A stretch of DNA of 48,337 nt from Marivivens sp. (GTDB taxonomy: Bacteria > Pseudomonadota > Alphaproteobacteria > Rhodobacterales > Rhodobacteraceae): NCBI GenBank assembly GCA_017643845.1, contig JAEPMR010000017.1, positions 1,572-49,908 of the forward strand, written 5' to 3'. Position 1 is the stretch's first letter. Each line of letters opens with the position of its first letter. Below are positions 25,153 through 33,109 of the stretch, in pieces. A program made the position numbers and the translations under genes. The notes below the pieces were generated by a model, which saw only the letters and a program-made list of their open reading frames with translations, was not told the origin of the DNA and did no database searches.

Positions 25153-26172
25153 ATGACAAACGCGCTTTCAAAATTGCTCGAAACACGGGACTGGCTCCTT
25201 GCTGACGGCGCGACAGGCACAAACCTGTTCAATATGGGGCTGCAATCGGGCGACGCACCCGAAATGTGGAATGTCGACCACTCTGACCGAATCCACAGTC
25301 TTTACAAAAGCGCCGTTGATGCAGGCTCCGACATTTTCCTCACAAATTCATTCGGAGCAAACGCGTCCCGCCTCAAACTTCACGGTGCGGAAGGTCGCGT
25401 TACTGAGCTGAACAAGATCGCCGCAGAAATTGGCCGCGAGGTCGCGGATGCCTGCGGCCGCCAGGTCGTTGTTGCGGGCTCCGTTGGGCCAACGGGCGAA
25501 ATTATGGCGCCGATGGGCAGCTTAACGCATGATATTGCGGTGGAAATGTTCCACGAACAGGCTGAAGGCCTCAAGGCAGGCGGCGCGGATGTTCTTTGGG
25601 TAGAAACCATCTCGGCAAGCGAAGAATTCAAGGCGGCAGCAGAGGCGTTTCGTCTTGCTGGAATGCCTTGGTGCGGTACCATGAGCTTTGACACCGCGGG
25701 TCGCACCATGATGGGCATCACCTCGGCTGAGTTGGCAAAGCTGGTTGGTAAGCTCGACTGGCCGCCACTCGCTTTTGGCGCCAACTGTGGTGTCGGTGCT
25801 TCGGACCTTTTGCGAACGGTGCTGGGATTCTCTGCTGCGGGGCCGGAACTGCCACTGATCGCCAAAGGGAACGCAGGAATTCCCAAATACCATGACGGAC
25901 ACATTCACTACGACGGCACACCGGATCTCATGGCGGATTACGCGGTCTTGGCGCGTGATAGCGGCGCCACGATCATCGGGGGATGCTGCGGGACAACTGC
26001 GGAACATCTCTTGAAAATGCGCGCCGCGCTTGAGGAACGCCCGCGCGGTGATCGCCCGTCCCTTGAGGCAATCACGGAAAAGCTGGGTGCATTTTCATCG
26101 GCCTCGGATGGCACGGACGGGAGCACACCCGAACGGTCTTCACGTGGTGGACGCCGTCGCGGTCGCGGTTAA
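25153..26172 (+). CDS. bmtB: Homocysteine S-methyltransferase, BmtB type
   Basis: 339 residues. Homocysteine-binding TIM barrel like the first domain of MetH or betaine-homocysteine methyltransferase. Start DWLLADGATGTNLFNMG; zinc ligands Cys212 (FGANCGVG), Cys278 and Cys279 (GGCCGTT). Usually labelled betaine-homocysteine methyltransferase. In Rhodobacterales with no full MetH I recall genetic evidence that this protein is the homocysteine half of a split B12-dependent methionine synthase, and a free corrinoid protein lies 1.3 kb downstream. The last 15 residues (ERSSRGGRRRGRG) are an Arg/Gly tail not needed for catalysis. TGAGGAAT lies upstream of the ATG. Upstream 110 bp shows no riboswitch I can recognise. 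Confidence 0.9.
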   Translation: MTNALSKLLETRDWLLADGATGTNLFNMGLQSGDAPEMWNVDHSDRIHSLYKSAVDAGSDIFLTNSFGANASRLKLHGAEGRVTELNKIAAEIGREVADACGRQVVVAGSVGPTGEIMAPMGSLTHDIAVEMFHEQAEGLKAGGADVLWVETISASEEFKAAAEAFRLAGMPWCGTMSFDTAGRTMMGITSAELAKLVGKLDWPPLAFGANCGVGASDLLRTVLGFSAAGPELPLIAKGNAGIPKYHDGHIHYDGTPDLMADYAVLARDSGATIIGGCCGTTAEHLLKMRAALEERPRGDRPSLEAITEKLGAFSSASDGTDGSTPERSSRGGRRRGRG

Positions 26173-26188
26173 TCGTTAGTTAGTCACT

Positions 26189-27274
26189 TCAAAAAAGTTC
26201 CATCTGCGCTGAACGAGGTTTCGGCGCAGTGAATAGGTCTGTGCGCAATGCGGGGAGTTCCAGCGATAGATTATAGCGATGCGCCGCCAACTTGACCCTC
26301 TTTCGAAGCAAGTCGGCCCAGACGCCCTGCCCTCGAAACCGGTGTCCCCAGCGCGCGTCGTAAAGTTTCCCACCGTGAACCTCACGCACACGTCCCAAAA
26401 CTTTCTTCGCCCGATCGGGAAAATGTTCCTGCAGCCAGCCTTCAAAAAGAGGGGCCACTTCCTGTGGCAATCGAAGCTGGATCGTTGAAACCGCGACGGC
26501 GCCAGCCTCTGCCGCCAGTTTCATGATCGGTTCCAGCTCATGATCTGTAAGCCCCGGAATCACTGGAGCGATCATCACACGCACAGGTATTCCGGCCCGA
26601 GATAACCGTCGGATCGTTTCCAGCCTACGTCGAGGTCCCGGAACCCGCGGCTCCATCGCCCTCGACACACGTGAATCAAGTGTCGTGATCGAGATCCCAA
26701 CCCGGGCCAGCCCTCTGGCGGCCATGGGTGCAATCAGGTCAATATCTCGCTCGATCAAACTCCCCTTGGTAACGATGCCAACCGGATGATTGGTTTCCCG
26801 CAAAACGCTCAAAATCTCGCGCATCTGCGCATGTTGTTTCTCGACCGGCTGATAGGGATCCGTATTGGTTCCGATTGCCATGGGTGCGACATTATATTTC
26901 TTCGCCGCGAGCTCTTTGCGAAGCACCTCTGCGATCCCTGGCCGAGCGATCAGCTGTCGTTCAAAATCGAGCCCCGGTGACAATCCCAGATACGCATGAC
27001 TAGGCCGCGCAAAGCAATAAATGCACCCGTGTTCGCATCCGCGGTACGGGTTGATTGAACGGTCAAAGCTGATGTCGGGAGACTTGTTGTAGGCAATCGC
27101 ACTGCGCGGTGTTTCATAGGATATGTTCGTCCGCCCCGCCCCCTCGCCATCCAGCGTCCACCGCTCAGCAAGCGGCTCTTTGGCAAGGCGGTCGTAACGG
27201 TTCGCTGGATTGACGTTCGCCCCCCGCCCACGGCGGAAATCAGGTGGAATACCGGTGTCATGCCTGTCGTTCAT
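26189..27274 (-). CDS. PA0069-family radical SAM protein (SplB-like)
   Basis: 361 residues from ATG 27274. The cluster motif CEHGCIYCFARPSHAYLG (CxxxCxxC) is near residue 65, and TNTDPYQPVEKQ and GISITTLD follow. These mark the PA0069/Rv2578c radical SAM family, related to spore photoproduct lyase; the reaction is unknown. A longer frame upstream to 27433 lacks homologous character and crosses the regulatory site. A LexA box sits 13 bp upstream of the start, pointing to a DNA-damage role. Convergent with bmtB (16 bp between stops), divergent from the corrinoid gene. Confidence 0.88.
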   Translation of the reverse strand: MNDRHDTGIPPDFRRGRGANVNPANRYDRLAKEPLAERWTLDGEGAGRTNISYETPRSAIAYNKSPDISFDRSINPYRGCEHGCIYCFARPSHAYLGLSPGLDFERQLIARPGIAEVLRKELAAKKYNVAPMAIGTNTDPYQPVEKQHAQMREILSVLRETNHPVGIVTKGSLIERDIDLIAPMAARGLARVGISITTLDSRVSRAMEPRVPGPRRRLETIRRLSRAGIPVRVMIAPVIPGLTDHELEPIMKLAAEAGAVAVSTIQLRLPQEVAPLFEGWLQEHFPDRAKKVLGRVREVHGGKLYDARWGHRFRGQGVWADLLRKRVKLAAHRYNLSLELPALRTDLFTAPKPRSAQMELF

Positions 27275-27286
27275 TTGTTGAAAATA

Positions 27287-27301
27287 GAACAATATAAGAA
27301 C
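27287..27301 (-). promoter_or_regulatory. LexA (SOS) box, alphaproteobacterial direct-repeat type
   Basis: Minus strand GTTC (27301-27298), seven bases, GTTC (27290-27287): exactly GTTC-N7-GTTC, the LexA operator of alphaproteobacteria. The spacer TTATATT could serve as the -10 region, so LexA would block the promoter directly. Confidence 0.8.
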
Positions 27302-27459
27302 ATTTGAAAGGACCTCATACTCAATCCTCGAAATAATCATTTGATGTCTGGTCGGTTCAGGGGCAGGCAGTGTCGTAATCGGTTCAGACCAACCGCCCCC
27401 GAAAAGGGCACATCCGATTAGAAACCAGTGCACTCCTGCACCTGAATGAGAGTATGCCC

Positions 27460-28161
27460 ATGTCCGACGAAGACGACATCATCCTTTCCGAACTCGATGA
27501 CGAGGAACTTGTCCAACAGATGTTCGATGATCTCTACGATGGCCTCAAAGAGGAAATCGAAGAAGCCGTGAACATTCTCCTTGAGCGGGATTGGGCACCC
27601 TATCGCATTCTGACAGAGGCGCTGGTCGGCGGCATGACGATCGTTGGTCAGGACTTCCGCGACGGGATTCTCTTCGTTCCCGAGGTGCTGTTGGCCGCAA
27701 ATGCGATGAAGGGCGGAATGGCGATCCTCAAGCCGCTTCTGGCCGAAACGGGCGCGCCGCGCGTCGGCAAGATGGTCATTGGAACGGTCAAAGGCGACAT
27801 CCACGACATTGGCAAGAACCTCGTATCGATGATGATGGAAGGTGCCGGTTTTGAAGTGGTCGACATCGGAATCAATAACCCCGTCGAAAACTACCTTGAA
27901 GCGCTCGAGACAGAAGAGCCTGATATTCTGGGAATGTCCGCACTCCTGACCACGACCATGCCTTACATGAAGGTCGTAATCGATACGATGGTCGAGAAAG
28001 GTGTTCGTGACGATTACATCGTGCTGGTCGGCGGCGCACCGCTGAACGAAGAGTTCGGCAAGGCAATCGGCGCTGATGCCTACTGCCGGGACGCAGCAGT
28101 CGCGGTCGAAACCGCCAAGACACTCGTCGCGCGCAAGCACAATCAGGGCGCAACTGCCTGA
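27460..28161 (+). CDS. Corrinoid (cobalamin)-binding protein, methyltransferase cognate type
   Basis: 233 residues. N-terminal helical cap (B12-binding-2, about 10-95) with EVLLAANAMKGGM, then a Rossmann-like B12 domain with KGDIHDIGKNLV (His115 is the lower cobalt ligand in DxHxxG), SALLTTTM and VGGAP. It resembles MtbC/MttC proteins and the MetH cobalamin domains. It probably carries the methyl group from methyltetrahydrofolate to homocysteine with BmtB. Start 27460 preferred over 27454 because GAGAG then lies seven bases upstream. A strong terminator follows. Confidence 0.9.
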   Translation: MSDEDDIILSELDDEELVQQMFDDLYDGLKEEIEEAVNILLERDWAPYRILTEALVGGMTIVGQDFRDGILFVPEVLLAANAMKGGMAILKPLLAETGAPRVGKMVIGTVKGDIHDIGKNLVSMMMEGAGFEVVDIGINNPVENYLEALETEEPDILGMSALLTTTMPYMKVVIDTMVEKGVRDDYIVLVGGAPLNEEFGKAIGADAYCRDAAVAVETAKTLVARKHNQGATA

Positions 28162-28177
28162 TCTGAGATACTCATTT

Positions 28178-28205
28178 AAAAGGCTCCGCTTCGGCGGAGC
28201 CTTTT
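28178..28205 (+). terminator. Rho-independent terminator after the corrinoid gene
   Basis: Twelve-pair stem AAAAGGCTCCGC / GCGGAGCCTTTT closed by a TTCG tetraloop (28190-28193), followed by ATTTT. Near-perfect bidirectional form. Confidence 0.95.
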
Positions 28206-28251
28206 ATTTTGTGATGGCCTCCCCCATGTTTAAGGCAAAGGAGGCGCAAAC

Positions 28252-28473
28252 ATGCCACTTGACCGATTTGTTTTAATCCTTGTTGCCGTGATTGGTGCAG
28301 CCGCACTGACCATCTGGGTCGCGGCCACCCTTTTGGCTGCTGGCAGCGTCAGTCCGCTTCTCGCGTTAGCGGCGCTGCTCCCTATTGGGCTTTGCCTTTA
28401 CATTCTTGCCCGTGTCATCGGCGACCGCCTCAACAATCGCGAAGATGACCATTACGACAAGATAGAGAAATGA
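28252..28473 (+). CDS. Small two-helix membrane protein
   Basis: 73 residues, two transmembrane helices (about 6-28 and 33-56) and a charged cytoplasmic tail RLNNREDDHYDKIEK. AAAGGAGG is nine bases before the ATG. No family recognised. Its stop overlaps the ybjQ start (ATGA), and ybjQ in turn overlaps DUF1638, so the three are translationally coupled. Confidence 0.75.
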   Translation: MPLDRFVLILVAVIGAAALTIWVAATLLAAGSVSPLLALAALLPIGLCLYILARVIGDRLNNREDDHYDKIEK

Positions 28474-28787
28474 TGCTGCTTGCTACAACCGATACGCTCC
28501 CCGATCACAAAGTTGTTCGAACACTTGGGCTCGTGCGCGGCTCCACGGTTCGCGCCAAGCATATTGGCACCGACATCGTTGCCGGATTACGCAATTTGGT
28601 TGGTGGTGAAATTGCAAGCTACTCCTCGCTCCTCGCCGGCGCGCGGGAACAAGCCATCGACCGGATGTGCGAAGAAGCAAATTCTCTTGGTGCAACCGCC
28701 GTGATTGGCATCCGCATCGAAACCTCCACCATCATGGGCGGTGCCTCGGAAATCGTCGCCTATGGCACTGCGGTCCTGATCGAATGA
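28470..28787 (+). CDS. YbjQ / UPF0145 family protein (heavy-metal-binding-like domain)
   Basis: 105 residues. TTDTLPDHKVVRTLGLVRGSTV, the AREQAIDRMCEEANSLGATAVIGIRIE helix, and the final strand ASEIVAYGTAVLIE are diagnostic of the YbjQ fold, a homopentameric small protein without assigned activity. Overlaps both neighbours by ATGA. Confidence 0.88.
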   Translation: MMLLATTDTLPDHKVVRTLGLVRGSTVRAKHIGTDIVAGLRNLVGGEIASYSSLLAGAREQAIDRMCEEANSLGATAVIGIRIETSTIMGGASEIVAYGTAVLIE

Positions 28788-29413
28788 CCCTGACGGATAA
28801 GTCCTTAACGGAAGCGGGCCTTGCACCCGAAGGGACAGGGCGCGTTCTGCTGGTTGCGTGCGGCGCCCTCGCCCGCGAGATCCTTGCATTGAAAGAAGCC
28901 AACAACTGGTCGCACCTCGATCTCACCTGCCTGCCTGCAATTTGGCACAACACACCCGACAAATTGCCTGACGGGGTGAGGAAAGTTGTCCTGAGCAATC
29001 GCGATGCCTATGAAAAAATCTTCGTCGTCTACGCGGATTGCGGAACCGGCGGACAACTTCAGGCGACATGTGCTGAGCTTGACGTCGAGATGATCGAAGG
29101 CCCGCATTGCTATTCGTTTTTCGAAGGCAATGACACTTTCGCCGCGCGGGATGAGCTAACCGCATTTTATCTGACGGATTTCCTCGTCCGCCAGTTCGAT
29201 GCTTTCGTCTGGAAACCGCTTGGCCTCGACCGCCATCCCGATCTCCGGGATGTGTATTTCGGCAATTACACCACGCTTGTCTATCAAGCCCAAACGGAAG
29301 ATCCGGCTCTGACCGAGAAAGCCCAAGAATGCGCGGCGCGCCTCGGCTTAACGTTTGAGCGCCGATTTACCGGATACGGTGATCTCGCAACCGCGCTGAA
29401 TGCTCAGGCTTGA
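28784..29413 (+). CDS. DUF1638 family protein
   Basis: 209 residues. VLLVACGALAREIL near the N-terminus, FVVYADCGTGGQL in the middle, and GPHCYSFFEG with a Cys-His pair are characteristic of DUF1638. Conserved Cys residues (LLVACG, YADCGTG, PHCYSF) could form a metal or cofactor site. In methanogens and alphaproteobacteria the family often neighbours corrinoid methyltransferase proteins (my recollection), fitting its position 0.6 kb from the corrinoid gene. Starts by ATGA overlap with ybjQ; the 3' end overlaps convergent sufE by 10 bp. Confidence 0.85.
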   Translation: MTLTDKSLTEAGLAPEGTGRVLLVACGALAREILALKEANNWSHLDLTCLPAIWHNTPDKLPDGVRKVVLSNRDAYEKIFVVYADCGTGGQLQATCAELDVEMIEGPHCYSFFEGNDTFAARDELTAFYLTDFLVRQFDAFVWKPLGLDRHPDLRDVYFGNYTTLVYQAQTEDPALTEKAQECAARLGLTFERRFTGYGDLATALNAQA

Positions 29414-29829
29414 CAAGACGCTGCCGTCGTCCGGATCCGTTCGATCATTGCCCGCAGTCCGTTGGAACGCTGCGCCGACAGGTGATCATTCAGTCCCAGC
29501 CGCCCCAACTCGGCCCGAGCATCAATACCGTTCACGTCGCTCACCAAAACGCCGCCGTAGAGCGCCTTCAAGACCGCGATAAGCCCTCGCACGATCATGG
29601 CATCGCTGTCGCCTCGGAAGTCAAAAACGGCACCATCCCCGTTGCCACTGATATCCGGTACGAGCCAGACCTGGCTCGCACAGCCATCGACTTTTGTGGC
29701 AGGGACTTTGAATGCGTCCTCAAGTGGCGGCATCGCCTTGCCAAGCTCAATCACGTGACGATACCGATCTTCCCAATCATCCAGAAAGTCGAATGTCTCC
29801 GCGATTTCCTCGAATGCGTCTGTGCTCAT
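29404..29829 (-). CDS. sufE: SufE family cysteine desulfurase activator
   Basis: 141 residues. Central motif KVDGCASQVWLVPD holds the sulfur-accepting Cys (near 52). It takes persulfide from the SufS desulfurase for iron-sulfur assembly. ATG at 29829; the nine-residue upstream extension has a weaker context. No suf genes adjoin it. Confidence 0.93.
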   Translation of the reverse strand: MSTDAFEEIAETFDFLDDWEDRYRHVIELGKAMPPLEDAFKVPATKVDGCASQVWLVPDISGNGDGAVFDFRGDSDAMIVRGLIAVLKALYGGVLVSDVNGIDARAELGRLGLNDHLSAQRSNGLRAMIERIRTTAASCQA

Positions 29830-29951
29830 ACCTTGGCCCTCTTGTTTGTTCACCATCTAGGTGTCGGGCGACCGAACGTCCAGAGCGGCTTCCCTCAACG
29901 TGCATGATCGGCTACCCAAACTGCAACAAATCAAATTCGGGAGTGGGAATC

Positions 29952-30422
29952 ATGCGTGCGATACTTGCGGTTGGCGCTGTAACACTGACGCTCAGCGGAT
30001 GTTCTGGCGGATTATCGACCCTTAATCCTGTCAACTGGTTCGGGGCGTCCGTCGAAAACCAAAGTGTAGATGGACGCCCGTTGCGCCCTCTCCTGTCCGA
30101 GAAAGACCGCCGTCAATCCATCGACACACGGGATCTTGTAGGTTCAGTGACGTCTCTGACCGTCGAACGCACCGCGCACGGCGCACTGATTGTGGCGCGT
30201 GGAACTGTGCCCACGGCAGGATATTCAGGCGCTGAATTGGTACTCACCAAGCGCGATAGCGGCCAACTGACCTACGAATTTCGAGTGGTCGCACCGTCGA
30301 ACCCGCTTTCTGCCACGGAACAAACCATTATCGCCGCTGAAAGCCTCAGCGACTCGCAATTGCTAGGTATCTCGCGAATCACAGTAGCTGCGGCAACAAA
30401 CACCCGAACCACACGCCGATGA
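29952..30422 (+). CDS. Predicted lipoprotein
   Basis: 156 residues. Signal peptide MRAILAVGAVTLTLSGCSGG with lipobox LSGC, Cys17 as the lipidated residue. The mature part is soluble, with a basic segment RPLLSEKDRRQSID and a beta-rich C-terminal domain. GGGAGTGGGAATC precedes the ATG. I do not recognise a characterised family; it looks like a Rhodobacterales-restricted lipoprotein. Ends 3 bp before the rnd stop (convergent). Confidence 0.8.
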   Translation: MRAILAVGAVTLTLSGCSGGLSTLNPVNWFGASVENQSVDGRPLRPLLSEKDRRQSIDTRDLVGSVTSLTVERTAHGALIVARGTVPTAGYSGAELVLTKRDSGQLTYEFRVVAPSNPLSATEQTIIAAESLSDSQLLGISRITVAAATNTRTTRR

Positions 30423-30425
30423 GGA

Positions 30426-31592
30426 TTAGCCCCCGATAGAAAGGGTCGTAACTTTTCGACCTTGTACCGCTAGCGCGATTTTACCATCGCATAGCTGCAG
30501 GGCTTCCTCGCCGAAGACCTCGCGCCGCCAGCCTTTTAGCGCAGGCAAGTCCCGCTCCCCGCTGGCAATCGCATCTAGGTCAGCCGCACTGGCAATCAGT
30601 TTTTGCGCGACGTCCGCATTTTCAGACTTCGCCTTCAGCAGCACCCGCAACAGATCGGCCAGCGCGACATTTACCTGTACGCCCGGCTTGGACATTTTGT
30701 CAGGGCTTGGCATCTGATCTGCAGGCATTTCCAATCCTGCGGTAATTGCCTTTAAAATACCGTCAGCGATCTCACCTTTTCTCGCCTCTCGCAGCAGCAA
30801 CCTTGAACGCCCTAAATCCTTTTCATTCCGAGGCTTTGTCGACGCGAGCTCAACCAATGCATCATCTTTGAATACACGATTTCGCGGGATATTCTTGCGC
30901 TGTGCATAGGACTCGCGAAACGCTGCCAGCTCTTTTACGATTGCGAGAAACTTGGCCGACTGGGTGCGTGTCTTAACCCGCTTCCACGCGTTTTCCGGCT
31001 CGACACGATAGGTTTCAGGATCTTTGAGGATCCCCATTTCCTCTGCTACCCAACGTGCACGGCCAGTCTTTTCAAGCCTTTTTGCCAGAACCTCGTAAAT
31101 TTGGCGCAAGTGCGTCACATCCCCGAGGGCATATTGCGCCTGAGCGTCGGTCAGCGGCCGGCGTGACCAATCAGTAAATCGCGATGATTTGTCGAGATCT
31201 GCCTTGGCAATTTTTCGCACCAGCGTTTCATAGCCAACCTGCTCACCATACCCGCAGACCATCGCTGCGACCTGCGTATCAAACAGCGGCTCAGGCACAA
31301 CACCGGCATCGACCACAAATATTTCGATGTCCTGCCGAGCGGCGTGAAAGACCTTTACAACATTTGTATTACGAAAAAGCTCGTATACCGGAGCGAGGGA
31401 TAGCCCGTCTTCAAGCGTGTCGATCAAAACCGCCTCGCCGCCAGCATCATCGGCATAGGCCATCTGCATCAGGCAGAGCTTTGAATAATACGTGCGTTCC
31501 CGGAGGAATTCAGTATCGACGGTCACATACGGGCGCTGTGCTGCCCTCTCACAAAATGCGGCCAGCGCCTCGGTTGTGCGAATAAGTTCCAT
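30426..31592 (-). CDS. rnd: Ribonuclease D
   Basis: 388 residues. DEDD-type 3'-5' exonuclease domain: VDTEFLRE (first Asp-Glu), HAARQDIEI, and YALGDVTHLRQIY (last Asp and its tyrosine/histidine context), followed by an HRDC domain (about 205-290). Trims tRNA and small RNA 3' ends. Length is normal. Confidence 0.95.
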   Translation of the reverse strand: MELIRTTEALAAFCERAAQRPYVTVDTEFLRERTYYSKLCLMQMAYADDAGGEAVLIDTLEDGLSLAPVYELFRNTNVVKVFHAARQDIEIFVVDAGVVPEPLFDTQVAAMVCGYGEQVGYETLVRKIAKADLDKSSRFTDWSRRPLTDAQAQYALGDVTHLRQIYEVLAKRLEKTGRARWVAEEMGILKDPETYRVEPENAWKRVKTRTQSAKFLAIVKELAAFRESYAQRKNIPRNRVFKDDALVELASTKPRNEKDLGRSRLLLREARKGEIADGILKAITAGLEMPADQMPSPDKMSKPGVQVNVALADLLRVLLKAKSENADVAQKLIASAADLDAIASGERDLPALKGWRREVFGEEALQLCDGKIALAVQGRKVTTLSIGG

Positions 31593-31723
31593 AAAAGCCT
31601 GATCTCGATTTATCTCACTGCCCCGAAAGGGAGTTGCTCTGTGATAGGCTAAGGCCCTCGATAATGGAAGTGTATCCCATTCATTGTGCGTCGCGCTTCA
31701 TCATTGCCTATAAGTAGTAGGCC

Positions 31724-31742
31724 ATGTATACATATTGATAAT
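31724..31742 (+). promoter_or_regulatory. Possible promoter/operator for the Hint gene
   Basis: Perfect 10-bp palindrome ATGTATACAT (31724-31733) directly followed by GATAAT (31737-31742), which could be a -10 element. An operator just upstream of or overlapping a promoter is possible. The -35 is not evident. Confidence 0.25.
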
Positions 31743-31865
31743 GTTTTCGCCACGCCTGGGGGGGCCACTGGCAAACAGGCAGAGCAGTGCTCGAAACAAA
31801 CGATATGAGCCGCCAAGCGGCCGAAAAACAGAGGCAGAAACCGCATAGTTCATTCGGAGGCGCAT

Positions 31866-32555
31866 ATGCCTCCTAAGATTCGCGGCAAAAGCAATGAAAT
31901 CCTCGAAAACCTCGACCTCCCGGAACAGGCGAAACCGCCGCATTTACGGCGCAACGGATCGCCGTGCTTTGTGCGCGGAACGTTGATCGAGACCGACACG
32001 GGGCCCCTTCCGATCGAGGTTCTTCGAGCTGGCGATCTTGTGATGACACTTGACAGCGGGCCGATGCCGATCCGCTGGATCGGCAGTCGTGAGGTCCATG
32101 CACATGGTGAACACGCACCGGTAATTATTTCTGCCGGTGCGCTCGGCAACTACCGTGATTTAACGGTCTCGCCGCAGCACAGAGTGCTGATTAACACCGC
32201 AAAAAATGCACTTCTGTTCGGTGAAACGCAGGTTTTGGTCGCCGCGAAACACCTCGTTGACGGGCGCGCAATCCGCTTCGATCCCCGGCCGACTGTCCGG
32301 TACTATCACCTCGCATTGGAAAGCCATCAGGCCGTATTTTCCGAGGGAATCGCCACTGAGTCCCTTCATTTGGGCTCGGAAACGCTCAAGCTTCTGGGGC
32401 CGGAGACGGCTCGTGAGCTTCTTGATCTGTTCCCTGATGTCCGCGATGGCAGGGTTACACCGCGAACTGTGCGCGCCTGCCTGAAAGCCTACGAAGGCGC
32501 GTTGATTCAGGACGAGATCGACAGCACGACGGGGGTGCGGTCTGCCGCTGCGTAG
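31866..32555 (+). CDS. Stand-alone Hint (hedgehog/intein) domain protein
   Basis: 229 residues. The Hint domain begins at Cys34: CFVRGTLIETDTGPLP, followed by LRAGDLVMTLDSGPMPIRWIG and the SPQHRVL block (His near 105). Cys34 plus this His are the residues that drive N-S acyl shift autoprocessing. Only 33 residues precede Cys34, with no export signal or repeat domain, unlike the large Roseobacter secreted proteins in which this domain (PF13403-like) is usually C-terminal. GGAGGCGC precedes the ATG. Its last 49 bp overlap the convergent purN. Confidence 0.85.
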   Translation: MPPKIRGKSNEILENLDLPEQAKPPHLRRNGSPCFVRGTLIETDTGPLPIEVLRAGDLVMTLDSGPMPIRWIGSREVHAHGEHAPVIISAGALGNYRDLTVSPQHRVLINTAKNALLFGETQVLVAAKHLVDGRAIRFDPRPTVRYYHLALESHQAVFSEGIATESLHLGSETLKLLGPETARELLDLFPDVRDGRVTPRTVRACLKAYEGALIQDEIDSTTGVRSAAA

Positions 32556-33109
32556 CGCCGGAGCACCTCAGGATAGAGCTGATGTTCCATCCCCAACACG
32601 CGTTTTGCGAGCGTTTCTTCGGTGTCACCGTCGTATACAGGGACCGTAGCCTGACCCAGAATTGGGCCGCCATCCAGTTCAGCAGTGACCTCATGCACGG
32701 TGCAGCCATGTTCGCGGTCACCAGCTTCAAGTGCACGCCGATGGGTATGGAGACCCCGATACTTAGGGAGCAGCGACGGATGAATATTCAGCATTCGTCC
32801 CTGCCATTTGCGGGTAAACTCTTCTGTCAGGACCCGCATGAATCCGGCAAGGCAAATGATATCTGGTGCGACCTCTTCCAATACCCGGTTCAACTCGGCT
32901 TCGAACGCTGCACGATCCCCGCCATAATCTTTATGCGGGACGGTTGCAGTGGGTATTCCACGCTCCGTAGCCCGGGCTAGCCCACCAGCTCCCTCGATAT
33001 TCGAAAGCACCAAAACCGGCCGCGCCGGATGATCTCCGGTCATGGAGTCGACCAGCGTCACCATGTTCGAGCCGCCCCCAGAAATCAGGATCGCGACCCG
33101 TTTTGTCAC
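32507..33109 (-). CDS. purN: Phosphoribosylglycinamide formyltransferase
   Basis: 200 residues; transfers a formyl group from 10-formyl-THF to GAR (step 3 of IMP synthesis). Signatures: [14 protein letters not shown], and [20 protein letters not shown] holding the catalytic Asn-His with Asp downstream ([12 protein letters not shown]). ATG overlaps the purM stop (ATGA), giving a purM-purN unit. Confidence 0.97.
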   Translation of the reverse strand: MTKRVAILISGGGSNMVTLVDSMTGDHPARPVLVLSNIEGAGGLARATERGIPTATVPHKDYGGDRAAFEAELNRVLEEVAPDIICLAGFMRVLTEEFTRKWQGRMLNIHPSLLPKYRGLHTHRRALEAGDREHGCTVHEVTAELDGGPILGQATVPVYDGDTEETLAKRVLGMEHQLYPEVLRRYAAADRTPVVLSISS

